NCBI GenBank assembly: GCA_963707975.1
Contig: OY970177.1
Coordinates: forward strand, 2,418,001 to 2,482,000
DNA length: 64,000 nt
Origin: CAVVXX01 sp963707975
Lineage (GTDB): Bacteria; Pseudomonadota; Alphaproteobacteria; Micropepsales; Micropepsaceae
Direction of reading: 5' to 3'
Notes under the pieces: model-generated
What the model was told of the DNA's origin: nothing
Database searches by the model: none
Seen by the model: the letters and a program-made list of their open reading frames with translations, nothing else
Part shown: piece after piece, positions 23,112 through 31,199 of the stretch
How the letters are laid out: every line of letters begins with the position of its first letter
Numbering within the stretch: the first letter of the stretch is position 1
Translations under genes and position numbers: made by a program

Positions 23112-25469
23112 ATGCAAGCGTACACCCGGCTGACGTTCCTGCTATTTAAACTCTCGCTCACGCTCAGTGTTATTTTTGTCGTGCTCGCTCAGGGTGTACA
23201 GATCGATACAGAGGGCGTGATTTCCCTTAAGGTTTTGTTGCCCCAAATTCTGTGCCTGACAATCGCCGTATTGGCGGCCATACGCCTTGCGGCAGTCTAT
23301 TTGGCAACGGAGGAGCGGTGGGAAAAGCCGCTGGCGGTCTTTTGCGAACAGGACGCGCAACGGCAGGCGCAATTTCTGGACTCCATTCCGCCGGTTTGGC
23401 GAAGCTGGGCCATTTTGGCGATTGCGGGGGCAAGTCTCTTTTTTGAACTGGCGATGATCCGTTGGCAAAGCAGCCTGTTCCCCGTCTTTGCTTTCTACAA
23501 GAATTTCACTCTTCTGGCCTGCTTCGCGGGATTGGGGACCGGCTATGCCACGGCCAAGCGGGCGCAGATTTCTCTGCTGATGGCTCTGCCAATTACCTTT
23601 GCGCTCGTTCTTTTGCTCACCGTACTTCGTTACTACAGTGGCGAGTTTTATCTGATTTTTTTTACGCTTCCCGCGGCGGAGCAAAGTAGCGTCGACATCG
23701 GTACGGTGACCTCGGTGTTTAATCTTGTACCGCTCTACTTTCTGCTTAGTGGAGTTTTCCTTTATACCGCCCTTATTTTCTATCCAATCGGTCAAGCCTG
23801 CGGCCGCGTGATGGAAAAAGAACCCCGGCTGCGCGCTTACGGGTTCAATCTGCTGGGAAGCATACTGGGCGTGGCCCTGATGATGGCGGTCAGTTATTTT
23901 TGGACTCCACCCGCTATCTGGTTTGTCCTTTTGAGCGCGGTACTCTTGCTCTTCTTGCAGTATGATCGTCGCACCTTGCTGGGCGGCATCGCCGCGTCCG
24001 CGCTTCTTATGACGGCTGTTCTTTGGCCCGTAGAGCCGCATGTGCAGCAAATCCATTCGCCTTATCAACTTATCGAGCGCTCGGCGCAACCGAACGGGCT
24101 GATGGCGATCCTCGCCGCCGGGGCATATTACCAAAAGGTCTATGACCTCTCCTTTCAGAATAAAAACCGCGACACGGACCCCAACCTCAAGAAAGTCGTC
24201 GCGTATTACGAGCTGCCTTTTCAGTTCACCGCATCGCTTGACAGGGTGGCAATCGTTGGCGCGGGAACCGGCAACGATATCGCCGCGGCGCTCCGCAAGG
24301 GAGTTAAGCAGGTCGATGCCATCGAGATCGACCCCGTCATTCAGTATCTGGGCTCGTACTATCACCCCGAAAGGCCTTACAGCAGCCCGCACGTCCGGAC
24401 GATCATCAATGATGCGCGCACTTTCTTCCGCGGCGCGACGCCTGGATATGATCTGATCGTGTATGGCGTGCTCGATTCCCACACCCTGCTCAGTCATCTC
24501 TCCAATGTGCGCGTTGATTCCTTCGTCTACACGAAAGAAGGCATGCAGGATGCTTATCGTCTGCTGAAAGACAGCGGCATCCTCTCGCTCTCATTCGCGC
24601 TTCCCACCGACGCGCTCGGCTACAAAATCTATCAGATATTCGCGGGGCTGCCGGGGGCAAGCAAACCGTTGGCCGTCCGCGTCGGCTACGACAATCTTGC
24701 CACCACCACTTTTCTGGTGAAGAAAAACGGGACCCTGCACCTGCCGCCAACACTTTTGACGGAAACGGGATTCACCGACGTCTCCGCTCAGTACAGTGCG
24801 CCAAGGCCCGAGATCGATCTCCCGACCGACGATTGGCCGTTCTTCTACATGCCCAAACGCGTCTACCCCACCACTTATCTGGTGGCTCTTGGCCTTATTC
24901 TGGCGTTGTCGATCTATTTCATCAGGGCGCTGGGCGGTCTCGAAAAACCGCAGCTGGCCTACATGCCGTTCTTTTTTCTGGGCGCCGGTTTCATGTTGGT
25001 AGAAACAAAAGCCATCACCGAACTAGGACTTTATTTCGGCAACACCTGGTTCGTGGTGGCCATCGTCATCATCGGCATCTTGAGCATGGCTTACCTTGCC
25101 AATCGCGCCGCCGAAAGCTGGCATCTATCGAAAGTTGCCTGGAGCTATCTGCTCTTATTTGGAACGCTGGCAGCGGGTTATTACGTCGCCACACACGGTA
25201 AAATGGATGCCGCCACGCCCCTCGCCTATGGTTTTGTGGTGCTGCTTGTAACCTCGCCGATGTTTTTCTCAGGGCTGATTTTCTCGACTCTATTGGGCCG
25301 TGCCAGCGAAATTTCTATTTCTCCTGCCATGGCCTACAATCTGCTGGGCGCGCTGGTAGGCGGGTTGCTGGAGTATAACTCGATGTATTTCGGCTTCGCC
25401 TTCTTGTATTTGCTTGCTGCGGGCCTCTATGGGCTGGCTTGGATGACAGCGTACAAAGCGCGTGCTTGA
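23112..25469 (+). CDS. Membrane-embedded spermidine-synthase-like methyltransferase-fold protein
   Basis: A protein of about 785 residues from the ATG at 23112, which has a GAGGGGG ribosome site; an upstream ATG at 23052 is less likely. About eight N-terminal helices are followed by a cytosolic spermidine-synthase-type Rossmann domain (VAIVGAGTGNDIAAALRKGV, then VDAIEIDPVIQYLG, and INDARTFFR), then about six more helices. Such fusions are usually annotated spermidine synthase, but the substrates are unknown and the polyamine-binding residues are not obvious. It stands alone, less GC-rich than its surroundings. Confidence 0.8.
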   Translation: MQAYTRLTFLLFKLSLTLSVIFVVLAQGVQIDTEGVISLKVLLPQILCLTIAVLAAIRLAAVYLATEERWEKPLAVFCEQDAQRQAQFLDSIPPVWRSWAILAIAGASLFFELAMIRWQSSLFPVFAFYKNFTLLACFAGLGTGYATAKRAQISLLMALPITFALVLLLTVLRYYSGEFYLIFFTLPAAEQSSVDIGTVTSVFNLVPLYFLLSGVFLYTALIFYPIGQACGRVMEKEPRLRAYGFNLLGSILGVALMMAVSYFWTPPAIWFVLLSAVLLLFLQYDRRTLLGGIAASALLMTAVLWPVEPHVQQIHSPYQLIERSAQPNGLMAILAAGAYYQKVYDLSFQNKNRDTDPNLKKVVAYYELPFQFTASLDRVAIVGAGTGNDIAAALRKGVKQVDAIEIDPVIQYLGSYYHPERPYSSPHVRTIINDARTFFRGATPGYDLIVYGVLDSHTLLSHLSNVRVDSFVYTKEGMQDAYRLLKDSGILSLSFALPTDALGYKIYQIFAGLPGASKPLAVRVGYDNLATTTFLVKKNGTLHLPPTLLTETGFTDVSAQYSAPRPEIDLPTDDWPFFYMPKRVYPTTYLVALGLILALSIYFIRALGGLEKPQLAYMPFFFLGAGFMLVETKAITELGLYFGNTWFVVAIVIIGILSMAYLANRAAESWHLSKVAWSYLLLFGTLAAGYYVATHGKMDAATPLAYGFVVLLVTSPMFFSGLIFSTLLGRASEISISPAMAYNLLGALVGGLLEYNSMYFGFAFLYLLAAGLYGLAWMTAYKARA

Positions 25470-25564
25470 GCACGCATAAATTAAGGTTAGAGAATCCGGC
25501 GCCGACGTGACAGCGGGTGCCATATCCGCGCATGCGGGAAACAAGTTCAGACATGCGAGAACCC

Positions 25565-26329
25565 ATGACCGCACAGAAACAAACCATCCTCGTCACTGGC
25601 GCGAGCGCTGGCTTCGGCGCGGCAATTGCCCGGCGCTTTGCTGCCAAGGGCGCAATGGTGATCGCCAGCGCGCGGCGGGCCGAAAAACTCGACGCGCTGG
25701 CGAAGGAATTGGGCAAGAACGTTCTGCCTCTCGCGCTTGACGTGCAGAATCGCGCCGCAATCGAGCGCGCCATCGCCAGCCTGCCGCCTGCCTTCGCCGA
25801 AATAAGCTGCCTGGTGAACAATGCAGGCCTTGCGCTTGGCCTTGCGCCTGCGCAATTGGCGGATCTTGCCGACTGGGAACAGGTGATCGACACCAACTGC
25901 AAGGGGCTCGCCTTTCTCACGCGCGCGGTGCTGCCTGGCATGGTGGCGCGCAAGCGCGGTCACATCGTCAATATCGGCTCGGTGGCGGGCACATACCCCT
26001 ACCCCGGCGGCAACATTTATGGCGCGACCAAAGCCTTCGTGCACCAGTTCAGCCTCAATCTGCGCAGCGACCTGCACGGCACCGGCGTGCGCGTGACATG
26101 CATCGAGCCCGGCTTGTGCAGCGGCACGGAATTTTCGGATGTGCGGTTCAAAGGCGACAAACAGAAAGCCGCCGCGGTTTACGCGGGCGTCAAAACGCTG
26201 ACCGCGGACGATATCGCGGAAGCCGTGGACTGGGTCACGGCGTTGCCGGAGCACGTCAACATCGACACGATCGAAATGATGCCGGTGGCACAGAGCTTTG
26301 CCGGCTTTCAGATAGACCGGCGGAGCTGA
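25565..26329 (+). CDS. SDR family oxidoreductase, YdfG-like
   Basis: A 254-residue short-chain dehydrogenase from the ATG at 25565. Visible are TGASAGFGAAIARRF (NADP-type with ARRAEK after strand 2), the NNAG motif (CLVNNAGLALGLAP), the catalytic serine in NIGSVAGTYPYPGG and YGATK (YxxxK). The pattern fits the YdfG group acting on serine, allo-threonine or 3-hydroxy acids. It is convergent with osmC, whose stop lies nine bases beyond its own. Earlier in-frame ATGs at 25517 and 25553 are less likely starts. Confidence 0.87.
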   Translation: MTAQKQTILVTGASAGFGAAIARRFAAKGAMVIASARRAEKLDALAKELGKNVLPLALDVQNRAAIERAIASLPPAFAEISCLVNNAGLALGLAPAQLADLADWEQVIDTNCKGLAFLTRAVLPGMVARKRGHIVNIGSVAGTYPYPGGNIYGATKAFVHQFSLNLRSDLHGTGVRVTCIEPGLCSGTEFSDVRFKGDKQKAAAVYAGVKTLTADDIAEAVDWVTALPEHVNIDTIEMMPVAQSFAGFQIDRRS

Positions 26330-26338
26330 TGCCGGCGC

Positions 26339-26767
26339 TTAAACGGCCAACCGCGCATTCAATGTGATCTTGGTGGCGGCCAGCGCCTTCGACACCGGGC
26401 AGTTCTTCTTGGCGTCCTCGGCCGCTTCCCTGAAGGTGGCCTCGGCAATGCCAGGAACCTGCGCCTCGGTATCAAGTGCTATTCCGGTGATGGCAAAGCC
26501 CGCATCGGTTTTGTCGAGCGTAACCTTTGCCGTGGTGTGTATGCGTTTGGGCTCGTGGCCCGCGCGCCCCAATGCTGCCGCCAGCGCCATGGAGAAACAT
26601 CCGGCGTGCGCGGCAGCGATCAGTTCCTCCGGATTGGTGCCCGTGCCGCTTTCGAAGCGCGAGCTGAAGGAATAATTGCCCTGGAAAACGCCGCTTTCCG
26701 TTTTCAATTGCCCCTTGCCGTCCTTTAGGCCACCGCGCCATTCGGCGCTTGCCGATCTTTGCACCAT
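26339..26767 (-). CDS. osmC: OsmC-type peroxiredoxin
   Basis: A 142-residue thiol peroxidase that reduces organic hydroperoxides. The start at 26767 is set by an AGGAG ribosome site immediately before it. The two active cysteines are visible in AAHAGCFSMAL and KKNCPVSKAL, and the family segments SFSSRFESGTGTNPEELIAA and TAKVTLDKTDAGFAI are clear. It is divergent from the XRE-controlled operon at 26946, sharing the A/T-rich upstream region with it. Confidence 0.93.
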   Translation of the reverse strand: MVQRSASAEWRGGLKDGKGQLKTESGVFQGNYSFSSRFESGTGTNPEELIAAAHAGCFSMALAAALGRAGHEPKRIHTTAKVTLDKTDAGFAITGIALDTEAQVPGIAEATFREAAEDAKKNCPVSKALAATKITLNARLAV

Positions 26768-26865
26768 CTCCTGTCTCCTTCCGTTGGGTTGAGAACCTTC
26801 GTCCTCAATGGATGTTCCGGGCAACTCTTGACCTTAAGGCTCAGGAAAATATGGGTTTTTTCATA

Positions 26866-26909
26866 TTGTATACAAAACTTGACATAGTGTATGTATTACT
26901 ATACATTAT
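26866..26909 (+). promoter_or_regulatory. Promoter with palindromic operator for the XRE operon
   Basis: A -35 TTGACA at 26879-26884 with a weak -10 (TACATT, 17-base spacer) lies in unusually A/T-rich DNA. The perfect dyad ATGTAT-TACT-ATACAT (26891-26906) fills the space between the boxes, and a second palindrome TTGTATACAA (26866-26875) lies just before. Both contain GTATAC/TGTAT-like cores, fitting a repressor such as the XRE protein encoded two genes downstream. Confidence 0.5.
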
Positions 26910-26945
26910 ATCTAACATTCTTGACATGAAACGAAGGAGCCAAAC

Positions 26946-27053
26946 ATGCCATTCCATGAAAACAACACCTGGATTTCGCTGGTGTCATTCCTCGCGGCAT
27001 CCACTCTGCTTTTCACTTTTTCCCCGCTTCTCCTCAACCTCCTGCAAGCGTGA
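26946..27053 (+). CDS. 35-residue membrane peptide at the head of the XRE operon
   Basis: A short frame with a strong ribosome site (AAGGAG) before the ATG at 26946. It encodes a polar start MPFHENN, then TWISLVSFLAASTLLF and a second hydrophobic stretch ending LLNLLQA, so a single membrane-spanning peptide. Its start (ENNTWISLVSFLA) mirrors the N-terminus of the next protein (EKSAWISLVTYLG) in residues and bases, suggesting a partial duplication. The next gene starts nine bases after its stop. It is too short for routine gene callers. Confidence 0.6.
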   Translation: MPFHENNTWISLVSFLAASTLLFTFSPLLLNLLQA

Positions 27054-27061
27054 GACAAACC

Positions 27062-27484
27062 ATGTCCATCCGAGAAAAAAGCGCCTGGATTTCACTCGTC
27101 ACATATCTCGGCGTGTATAGCTATTACGTCTGGTGGCTGTATGGCGGCATGAAGGCCGGTGATACCAACTTGCTGCATTATGCCGGCCTTCTCACCTCCA
27201 CCATCGTGTTGCTGGTCGTGACGCAGATTGTGCTGAGCGTGCTCGCCGCCATCAGCGCGCCCAAAGACGCCAAAGCGCCGCGCGATGAGCGCGACAAGCT
27301 TATCCACCTGAAAGCCACTCGCGTGGCTTTTGTTGTGGTGAACGTCGGCACGCTGGCGGGTGTCGTCGCCATCGCCATGGGCGCGGACCCCTTTTACACC
27401 GCCAACGGATTGTTGCTGGTCATGGTTGCGGGAGAAATCGCCCGCAGCATCGGTCAGATCGTCCAGTATCGCTGGGAAGCGTGA
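27062..27484 (+). CDS. Four-helix membrane protein of an XRE-linked operon
   Basis: A 140-residue inner-membrane protein with four helices (about 8-28, 39-62, 85-105, 112-132) and a charged cytosolic loop KDAKAPRDERDKLIHLKATR between the pairs. The pattern resembles DUF2178-like proteins that pair with small XRE regulators, though the assignment is not firm. The gene lies between the 35-residue peptide and the XRE gene, which begins one base after its stop. It is probably a substrate-free sensor or a transport accessory; the function is unknown. Confidence 0.7.
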   Translation: MSIREKSAWISLVTYLGVYSYYVWWLYGGMKAGDTNLLHYAGLLTSTIVLLVVTQIVLSVLAAISAPKDAKAPRDERDKLIHLKATRVAFVVVNVGTLAGVVAIAMGADPFYTANGLLLVMVAGEIARSIGQIVQYRWEA

Positions 27485-27485
27485 G

Positions 27486-27710
27486 ATGAGCGGCGAGACC
27501 ATCCGCAACGAAATCCGCCGGTTGCGCTTCGAGCATGGCGAGATGACGCAGGCCGATCTGGCCGAGCGCATCAATGTCACGCGCCAGACGGTAAACGCCA
27601 TCGAACAGGGCAAATATTCGCCCTCGCTGGAAGTGGCGTTCCGCATCGCCGAGGTGTTCGGCCTGCCGCTCGAGCAGGTGTTCCAGTATAAGGGCGAAAG
27701 CCGCAAGTGA
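27486..27710 (+). CDS. XRE-family transcriptional regulator
   Basis: A 74-residue single-domain helix-turn-helix repressor. The HTH is plain (RFEHGEMTQADLAERINVTR, then QTVNAIEQGKYSPSLEVAFR) and the C-terminus (VFGLPLEQVFQYKGES) matches the compact YozG/DUF-linked XRE group, in which the regulator follows its membrane partner. It starts one base after the preceding stop. The palindromes at 26866-26906 are the likely binding sites, making the operon self-regulated. A terminator hairpin overlaps its stop codon. Confidence 0.92.
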   Translation: MSGETIRNEIRRLRFEHGEMTQADLAERINVTRQTVNAIEQGKYSPSLEVAFRIAEVFGLPLEQVFQYKGESRK

Positions 27711-27722
27711 ATTTGCGGCTTT
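27697..27722 (+). terminator. Intrinsic terminator after the XRE gene
   Basis: Ten-base stem AAAGCCGCAA with TTGCGGCTTT around a six-base loop, then TCTC. It overlaps the XRE stop codon and would end the operon beginning at 26946. The U-tract is short. Confidence 0.55.
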
Positions 27723-27756
27723 CTCAATCCAATCGGCGGGAGTATGTTGTCAAGCC

Positions 27757-27906
27757 ATGATCCGCAAACTTAAATCGGGCAGTTACCGCCTTTATTCGCG
27801 CAAAAAGAATCCGAAATCCGGCAAACGGCGGAACCTCGGCACCTTCAAGACACGCGCAGCCGCCATGAAACACGAACGCGCCGTGCAATATTTCAAGCGG
27901 CACTGA
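27757..27906 (+). CDS. Small basic conserved protein
   Basis: A 49-residue lysine- and arginine-rich protein, from MIRKLKSGSYRLYSRKKNPK to HERAVQYFKRH. The middle (KSGKRRNLGTFKTRAAAMKH) resembles a small conserved protein I associate with alphaproteobacteria and has the strand-helix look of a minimal nucleic-acid-binding or ribosome-associated factor. That role is only inference. The frame is complete, with start 47 bases after the XRE stop and past a terminator, so it has its own promoter. It is too short for routine gene callers. Confidence 0.65.
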   Translation: MIRKLKSGSYRLYSRKKNPKSGKRRNLGTFKTRAAAMKHERAVQYFKRH

Positions 27907-27984
27907 GCATTGCTCGGTGCGCCGGCACAGAGTAGCGCCGGGCGCGCGTTCCGTGATGCGCAATTAAGCGTCAACGGGCTCCAT

Positions 27985-29829
27985 TTAATCAATGATGTGA
28001 TGCACGGGCGCCTTTTCCAATTCCCACTGCCCGGATTGGCGCTCATAGCGGGACAAGGTGAAGCAATGCCAATTCATGTCATCCAGCTTCGGGTGATCGG
28101 CGCGATAGTAATAGCCGGGCCAGCGCGTTTCTGTCCGGAACATGGTGTGGCGTGTCACGGCCTCTGAGGCCAATACGCGGTGTTGAAGCTCCCATGCCCG
28201 CTGAAGCTGGTGCAGATCTTCGGCTCCAAGATGCTCGAGGTCTTCCTTTAACATGGTCAGCAACTCTAGCCCGCGCGTCAGCATCGGCTCGTTGGTCGTG
28301 TAGTACGCGCTGATGCCGCCAACGTATTCGTCCATGATCTTTTCGAGGCGTTGAAGACCATGAATCGGCAGCAAATAGCTCGGCGAAACGGTCCCGGCGA
28401 CGATCTCATTGCGGCCGACAGTGTAATTCTGCAGAGGCTGGAGGATGATTTTCTTGAGAGCTTCGTATTCAGCTTCACTGACCTGAGGCTGCTGATTTCC
28501 GAGATCGCTCACGTAATTGACGGCGGCCTTTCCGGCGATGCGGCCTTCGGTAAACGATCCCGACGAGAATTTGTGGGCGCTGCCGCCGATGGTGTCGCCC
28601 GCGCCGAAGAGTCCTTCGACGGTCATCATGCGGTTGTAGCCCCATTGGTAATCCGCGGGCGCGCAGTCCGCGGGCCCGCTCGCCCACGCGCCGGAACATG
28701 TCGCGTGCGAGCCCATGACATAGGGCTCGGACGTGGTGAGCTCGGGGTTCGTATGTTTGGGGTCGATGTTCTGTGATGCCCAGACGACCGCCTGCCCGAT
28801 CGTCATGCCGAGGAAATTCTCCCAGCCGACAGTTTCTTTATGCGGGTCCTGAAACGCTTCCTTCGTCACCATGCGGATGGGGCCACGGCCCGCCTTCACC
28901 TCTTCAAGGAATGCGTGGTTCCGCAGGCAAGTCGGCACAGGATGCTTGTCGACGTAATCGCCAACCGTTTCCTTGAGCGCGGCGAACCATTTGGGCTCGT
29001 AATCCTCCCCGTAAGCGTTTTGCGTATACGTCTTGAGATGCAGGAAATAGGCGCCGACCGGGCCGTAGCCGTCCTTGAAGCGCGTCAGCACGATCCGGTT
29101 TTCCATCTGCATCATCTTGGCGCCGGCCAGAATCGGCAGCGCATAAGCAGATGCGCTGCTCCACGGCGCGTACCACGTCCGCCCCATGCCCTCGCCAACC
29201 GCGCGAGGTTTGAAAATATGCGAGGCGCCGCCCGCGGAAACGATTACCGCTTTCGCGCGGAAGACGTAAAAATCCCCAGTGCGGACGTTGAAGCCGACCG
29301 CGCCCGCCACCCGGTTCGGTTTGGTCTCGTCCATCAGCAGATGGGTGACCATGATGCGGTTGTAGATATGGCTCGCGGCTTTGCGCGCGGCCTCGGCGAC
29401 GATAGGCTTGTAGCTCTCGCCGTGGATCATGATCTGCCACTTGCCTTCGCGCTGATAGCGCCCGGTTTCGGGGTTCTTCATGATCGGAAGACCCCATTCC
29501 TCGAATTTGTGCACGGTAGAGTCGACGTGGCGCGCGATGTCATAGCCCAAGTCTTCGCGCACGAGCCCCATCAGGTCGTTGCGCGCGTAGCGGACGTGAT
29601 CTTCGGGTTGGTTCTCGCCCCATTGCATGCCCATGTAGCAGTTGATCGCATAGAGGCCTTGGGCGACGGCGCCGCTGCGCTCGATATTCGCCTTTTCGAC
29701 GCAGACGATCTTGAGATTGCGGCCCCAGTAGCGGGATTCGTAGGTGGCGCCGCAACCGGCCATTCCGCCGCCGATAACGAGAATGTCCGAATCCACGAAA
29801 ATCGTTTTTCTGCGCGTGAACAGGCCCAC
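27985..29829 (-). CDS. aprA: Adenylylsulfate reductase subunit alpha
   Basis: FAD-containing catalytic subunit of dissimilatory APS reductase, interconverting APS and AMP plus sulfite. The protein is 614 residues from a GTG that overlaps the aprB stop (TAGTG). The FAD site DILVIGGGMAGCGAT is near residue 15, followed by RSGAVAQGLYAINCYMG, which carries the active-site asparagine region of the family, and later VSAGGASHIFKPRAVGEGMG and FGAGDTIGGSAHKFSSGSFT. The whole length is conserved without gaps. With aprB and aprM it forms a compact operon; without sat or qmo genes nearby, the probable role is sulfite oxidation or detoxification. Confidence 0.95.
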   Translation of the reverse strand: MGLFTRRKTIFVDSDILVIGGGMAGCGATYESRYWGRNLKIVCVEKANIERSGAVAQGLYAINCYMGMQWGENQPEDHVRYARNDLMGLVREDLGYDIARHVDSTVHKFEEWGLPIMKNPETGRYQREGKWQIMIHGESYKPIVAEAARKAASHIYNRIMVTHLLMDETKPNRVAGAVGFNVRTGDFYVFRAKAVIVSAGGASHIFKPRAVGEGMGRTWYAPWSSASAYALPILAGAKMMQMENRIVLTRFKDGYGPVGAYFLHLKTYTQNAYGEDYEPKWFAALKETVGDYVDKHPVPTCLRNHAFLEEVKAGRGPIRMVTKEAFQDPHKETVGWENFLGMTIGQAVVWASQNIDPKHTNPELTTSEPYVMGSHATCSGAWASGPADCAPADYQWGYNRMMTVEGLFGAGDTIGGSAHKFSSGSFTEGRIAGKAAVNYVSDLGNQQPQVSEAEYEALKKIILQPLQNYTVGRNEIVAGTVSPSYLLPIHGLQRLEKIMDEYVGGISAYYTTNEPMLTRGLELLTMLKEDLEHLGAEDLHQLQRAWELQHRVLASEAVTRHTMFRTETRWPGYYYRADHPKLDDMNWHCFTLSRYERQSGQWELEKAPVHHIID

Positions 29830-30281
29830 TAGTTGGTGCCTCGTTTCCGTGCCAGCGCCGGCAATTTGTCGATGTGGAGCGCTTCCGGCTCGTGGGCGAG
29901 CTCTTGGGCCTTCAAGGAAGCTTGCCGCGGCGCATCGTAGTCGGACGGCGATTTGATCGAGCCCCAGGGCGTGGTCCGTATCGGCGAAACGAAATCTTTT
30001 TCGCGGCCGTCGCGGAACTTGATCTTCCAGGAAATCGTGCCCTTTTTTTCTTCGCGCAGCGTGCGCACGCTGTGGCCCAAGGGCGCGAAGTCGGCATAAC
30101 CGCGCACATCGATGGCATTCTGCGGGCACGCCTTCACGCAGGCGTAGCACTCCCAGCACATATTGGGTTCGATGTTAAAGGCGCGGCGATAGGTCGTGTC
30201 GATGTGCATGATGTCGGAGGGGCAGATATCGACGCAATATCCGCAGCCATCGCAACGCGTCATATAAACGAATGTCGGCAT
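29829..30281 (-). CDS. aprB: Adenylylsulfate reductase subunit beta
   Basis: Iron-sulfur electron-transfer subunit of APS reductase, 150 residues. Two [4Fe-4S] motifs are visible near the N-terminus: CDGCGYCVDICP and CWECYACVKACP. A region with KKGTISWKIKFRDGREKDFV follows, then a C-terminal tail that in this family wraps around AprA. Start ATG at 30281, 13 bases after the aprM stop; the stop overlaps the aprA GTG by one base. The order aprM-aprB-aprA is that found in some sulfur-oxidising bacteria. Confidence 0.95.
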   Translation of the reverse strand: MPTFVYMTRCDGCGYCVDICPSDIMHIDTTYRRAFNIEPNMCWECYACVKACPQNAIDVRGYADFAPLGHSVRTLREEKKGTISWKIKFRDGREKDFVSPIRTTPWGSIKSPSDYDAPRQASLKAQELAHEPEALHIDKLPALARKRGTN

Positions 30282-30294
30282 GGGTGTAGTTGCC

Positions 30295-31107
30295 TCAATA
30301 ATGTTTGGGTTGCCGGCGGGCGCTGCCGAAGGTTTCGGATTTGTCTGCTGGCAGCGGCAGGTTGCTCCTCGAACCGTTCGCTTCTTCCAGCCGCTTCTGA
30401 AAAGCCGCCGCGGGCTTGAAGAACATGTGGGCGAATTTGGACCACGGAACGGATCCGAAAAGCACCGTCGTGGCGATGAGATAAAGAACAAGGCACACAT
30501 TCGCATATTGGCTGCCGGCCGCCTGTAGCCATGACCAGATTAGGGCGAAGGTCGTGCTGGCGAGCAGAGAAAGAATAAACAGATCCGACTGAACGATTCG
30601 AAAGGGCGATTTGCCTTCGGCAGAGACATCGACCCGAATGAAAAACCAGAACCAGTAGCCGCCGAGGCAAACCATCAAGGCGCCGATGTGCCACGCTTGT
30701 GGCAGAACGGCCGGTATGGCCGAGGCTAGCGTCGGATACCAGAACACCATGATCACGGTCGCGATCACGTATGCAAAGAAGCCGTACATAGTGAGGAGAT
30801 GGGCAATTCTCCGCCGCGCGCTGCAGAATTCGCCGGACGTCAGGCCCTCCAGGACAGAAGTTTGGATCGCGAGGGACATCATTTTCCCGCCGGTGACTTT
30901 CTGCCTTCCATGTTTCTTAGCCTTGCGCCAATTGTCGAAAAAATATCTGGCGCTCTGTTTGTGATAGACATCATAGAATGTGCCGGTCACGACCAGGAAC
31001 GCCATGAGCGCGACATAGATTTGCATGACGATGGGCGGCACAGACGCCGATAGCAGGGCAAACGGATTGTCGCCGAACATGAAACCTGCCCCCTGATCAG
31101 TCATCAT
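30295..31107 (-). CDS. aprM: AprM-like membrane protein of the APS reductase operon
   Basis: A protein of about 270 residues with roughly six helices (first around VPPIVMQIYVALMAFLVVTG, last near VCLVLYLIATTVLFG). The pattern includes a conserved histidine in KSARYFFDN/RRIAHLLTMYGFFAYVIAT, resembling the heme-binding membrane subunits related to QmoC/HdrE. It precedes aprB by 13 bases and probably links AprAB to the quinone pool, replacing the QmoABC complex. ATGs at 31107, 31104 or 31080 are all possible; none has a strong ribosome site. An A/T-rich dyad-like stretch (AAACGAT-TATG-ATCGATTT) lies about 36 bases upstream. Confidence 0.82.
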   Translation of the reverse strand: MMTDQGAGFMFGDNPFALLSASVPPIVMQIYVALMAFLVVTGTFYDVYHKQSARYFFDNWRKAKKHGRQKVTGGKMMSLAIQTSVLEGLTSGEFCSARRRIAHLLTMYGFFAYVIATVIMVFWYPTLASAIPAVLPQAWHIGALMVCLGGYWFWFFIRVDVSAEGKSPFRIVQSDLFILSLLASTTFALIWSWLQAAGSQYANVCLVLYLIATTVLFGSVPWSKFAHMFFKPAAAFQKRLEEANGSRSNLPLPADKSETFGSARRQPKHY

Positions 31108-31199
31108 CAACACAAGAATCGCGCACAAATCGTCCCCGATCTAAACGATTATGATCGATTTGCATACGCATTGTCAGGTGGGCGCGATGCGTTGGTTGG

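Noticed and set aside
21946..25470. tRNA-Gln as the integration site of an island carrying the CPBP-like and spermidine-synthase-like genes
   Set aside because: No second copy of the tRNA 3' end and no integrase could be found downstream.
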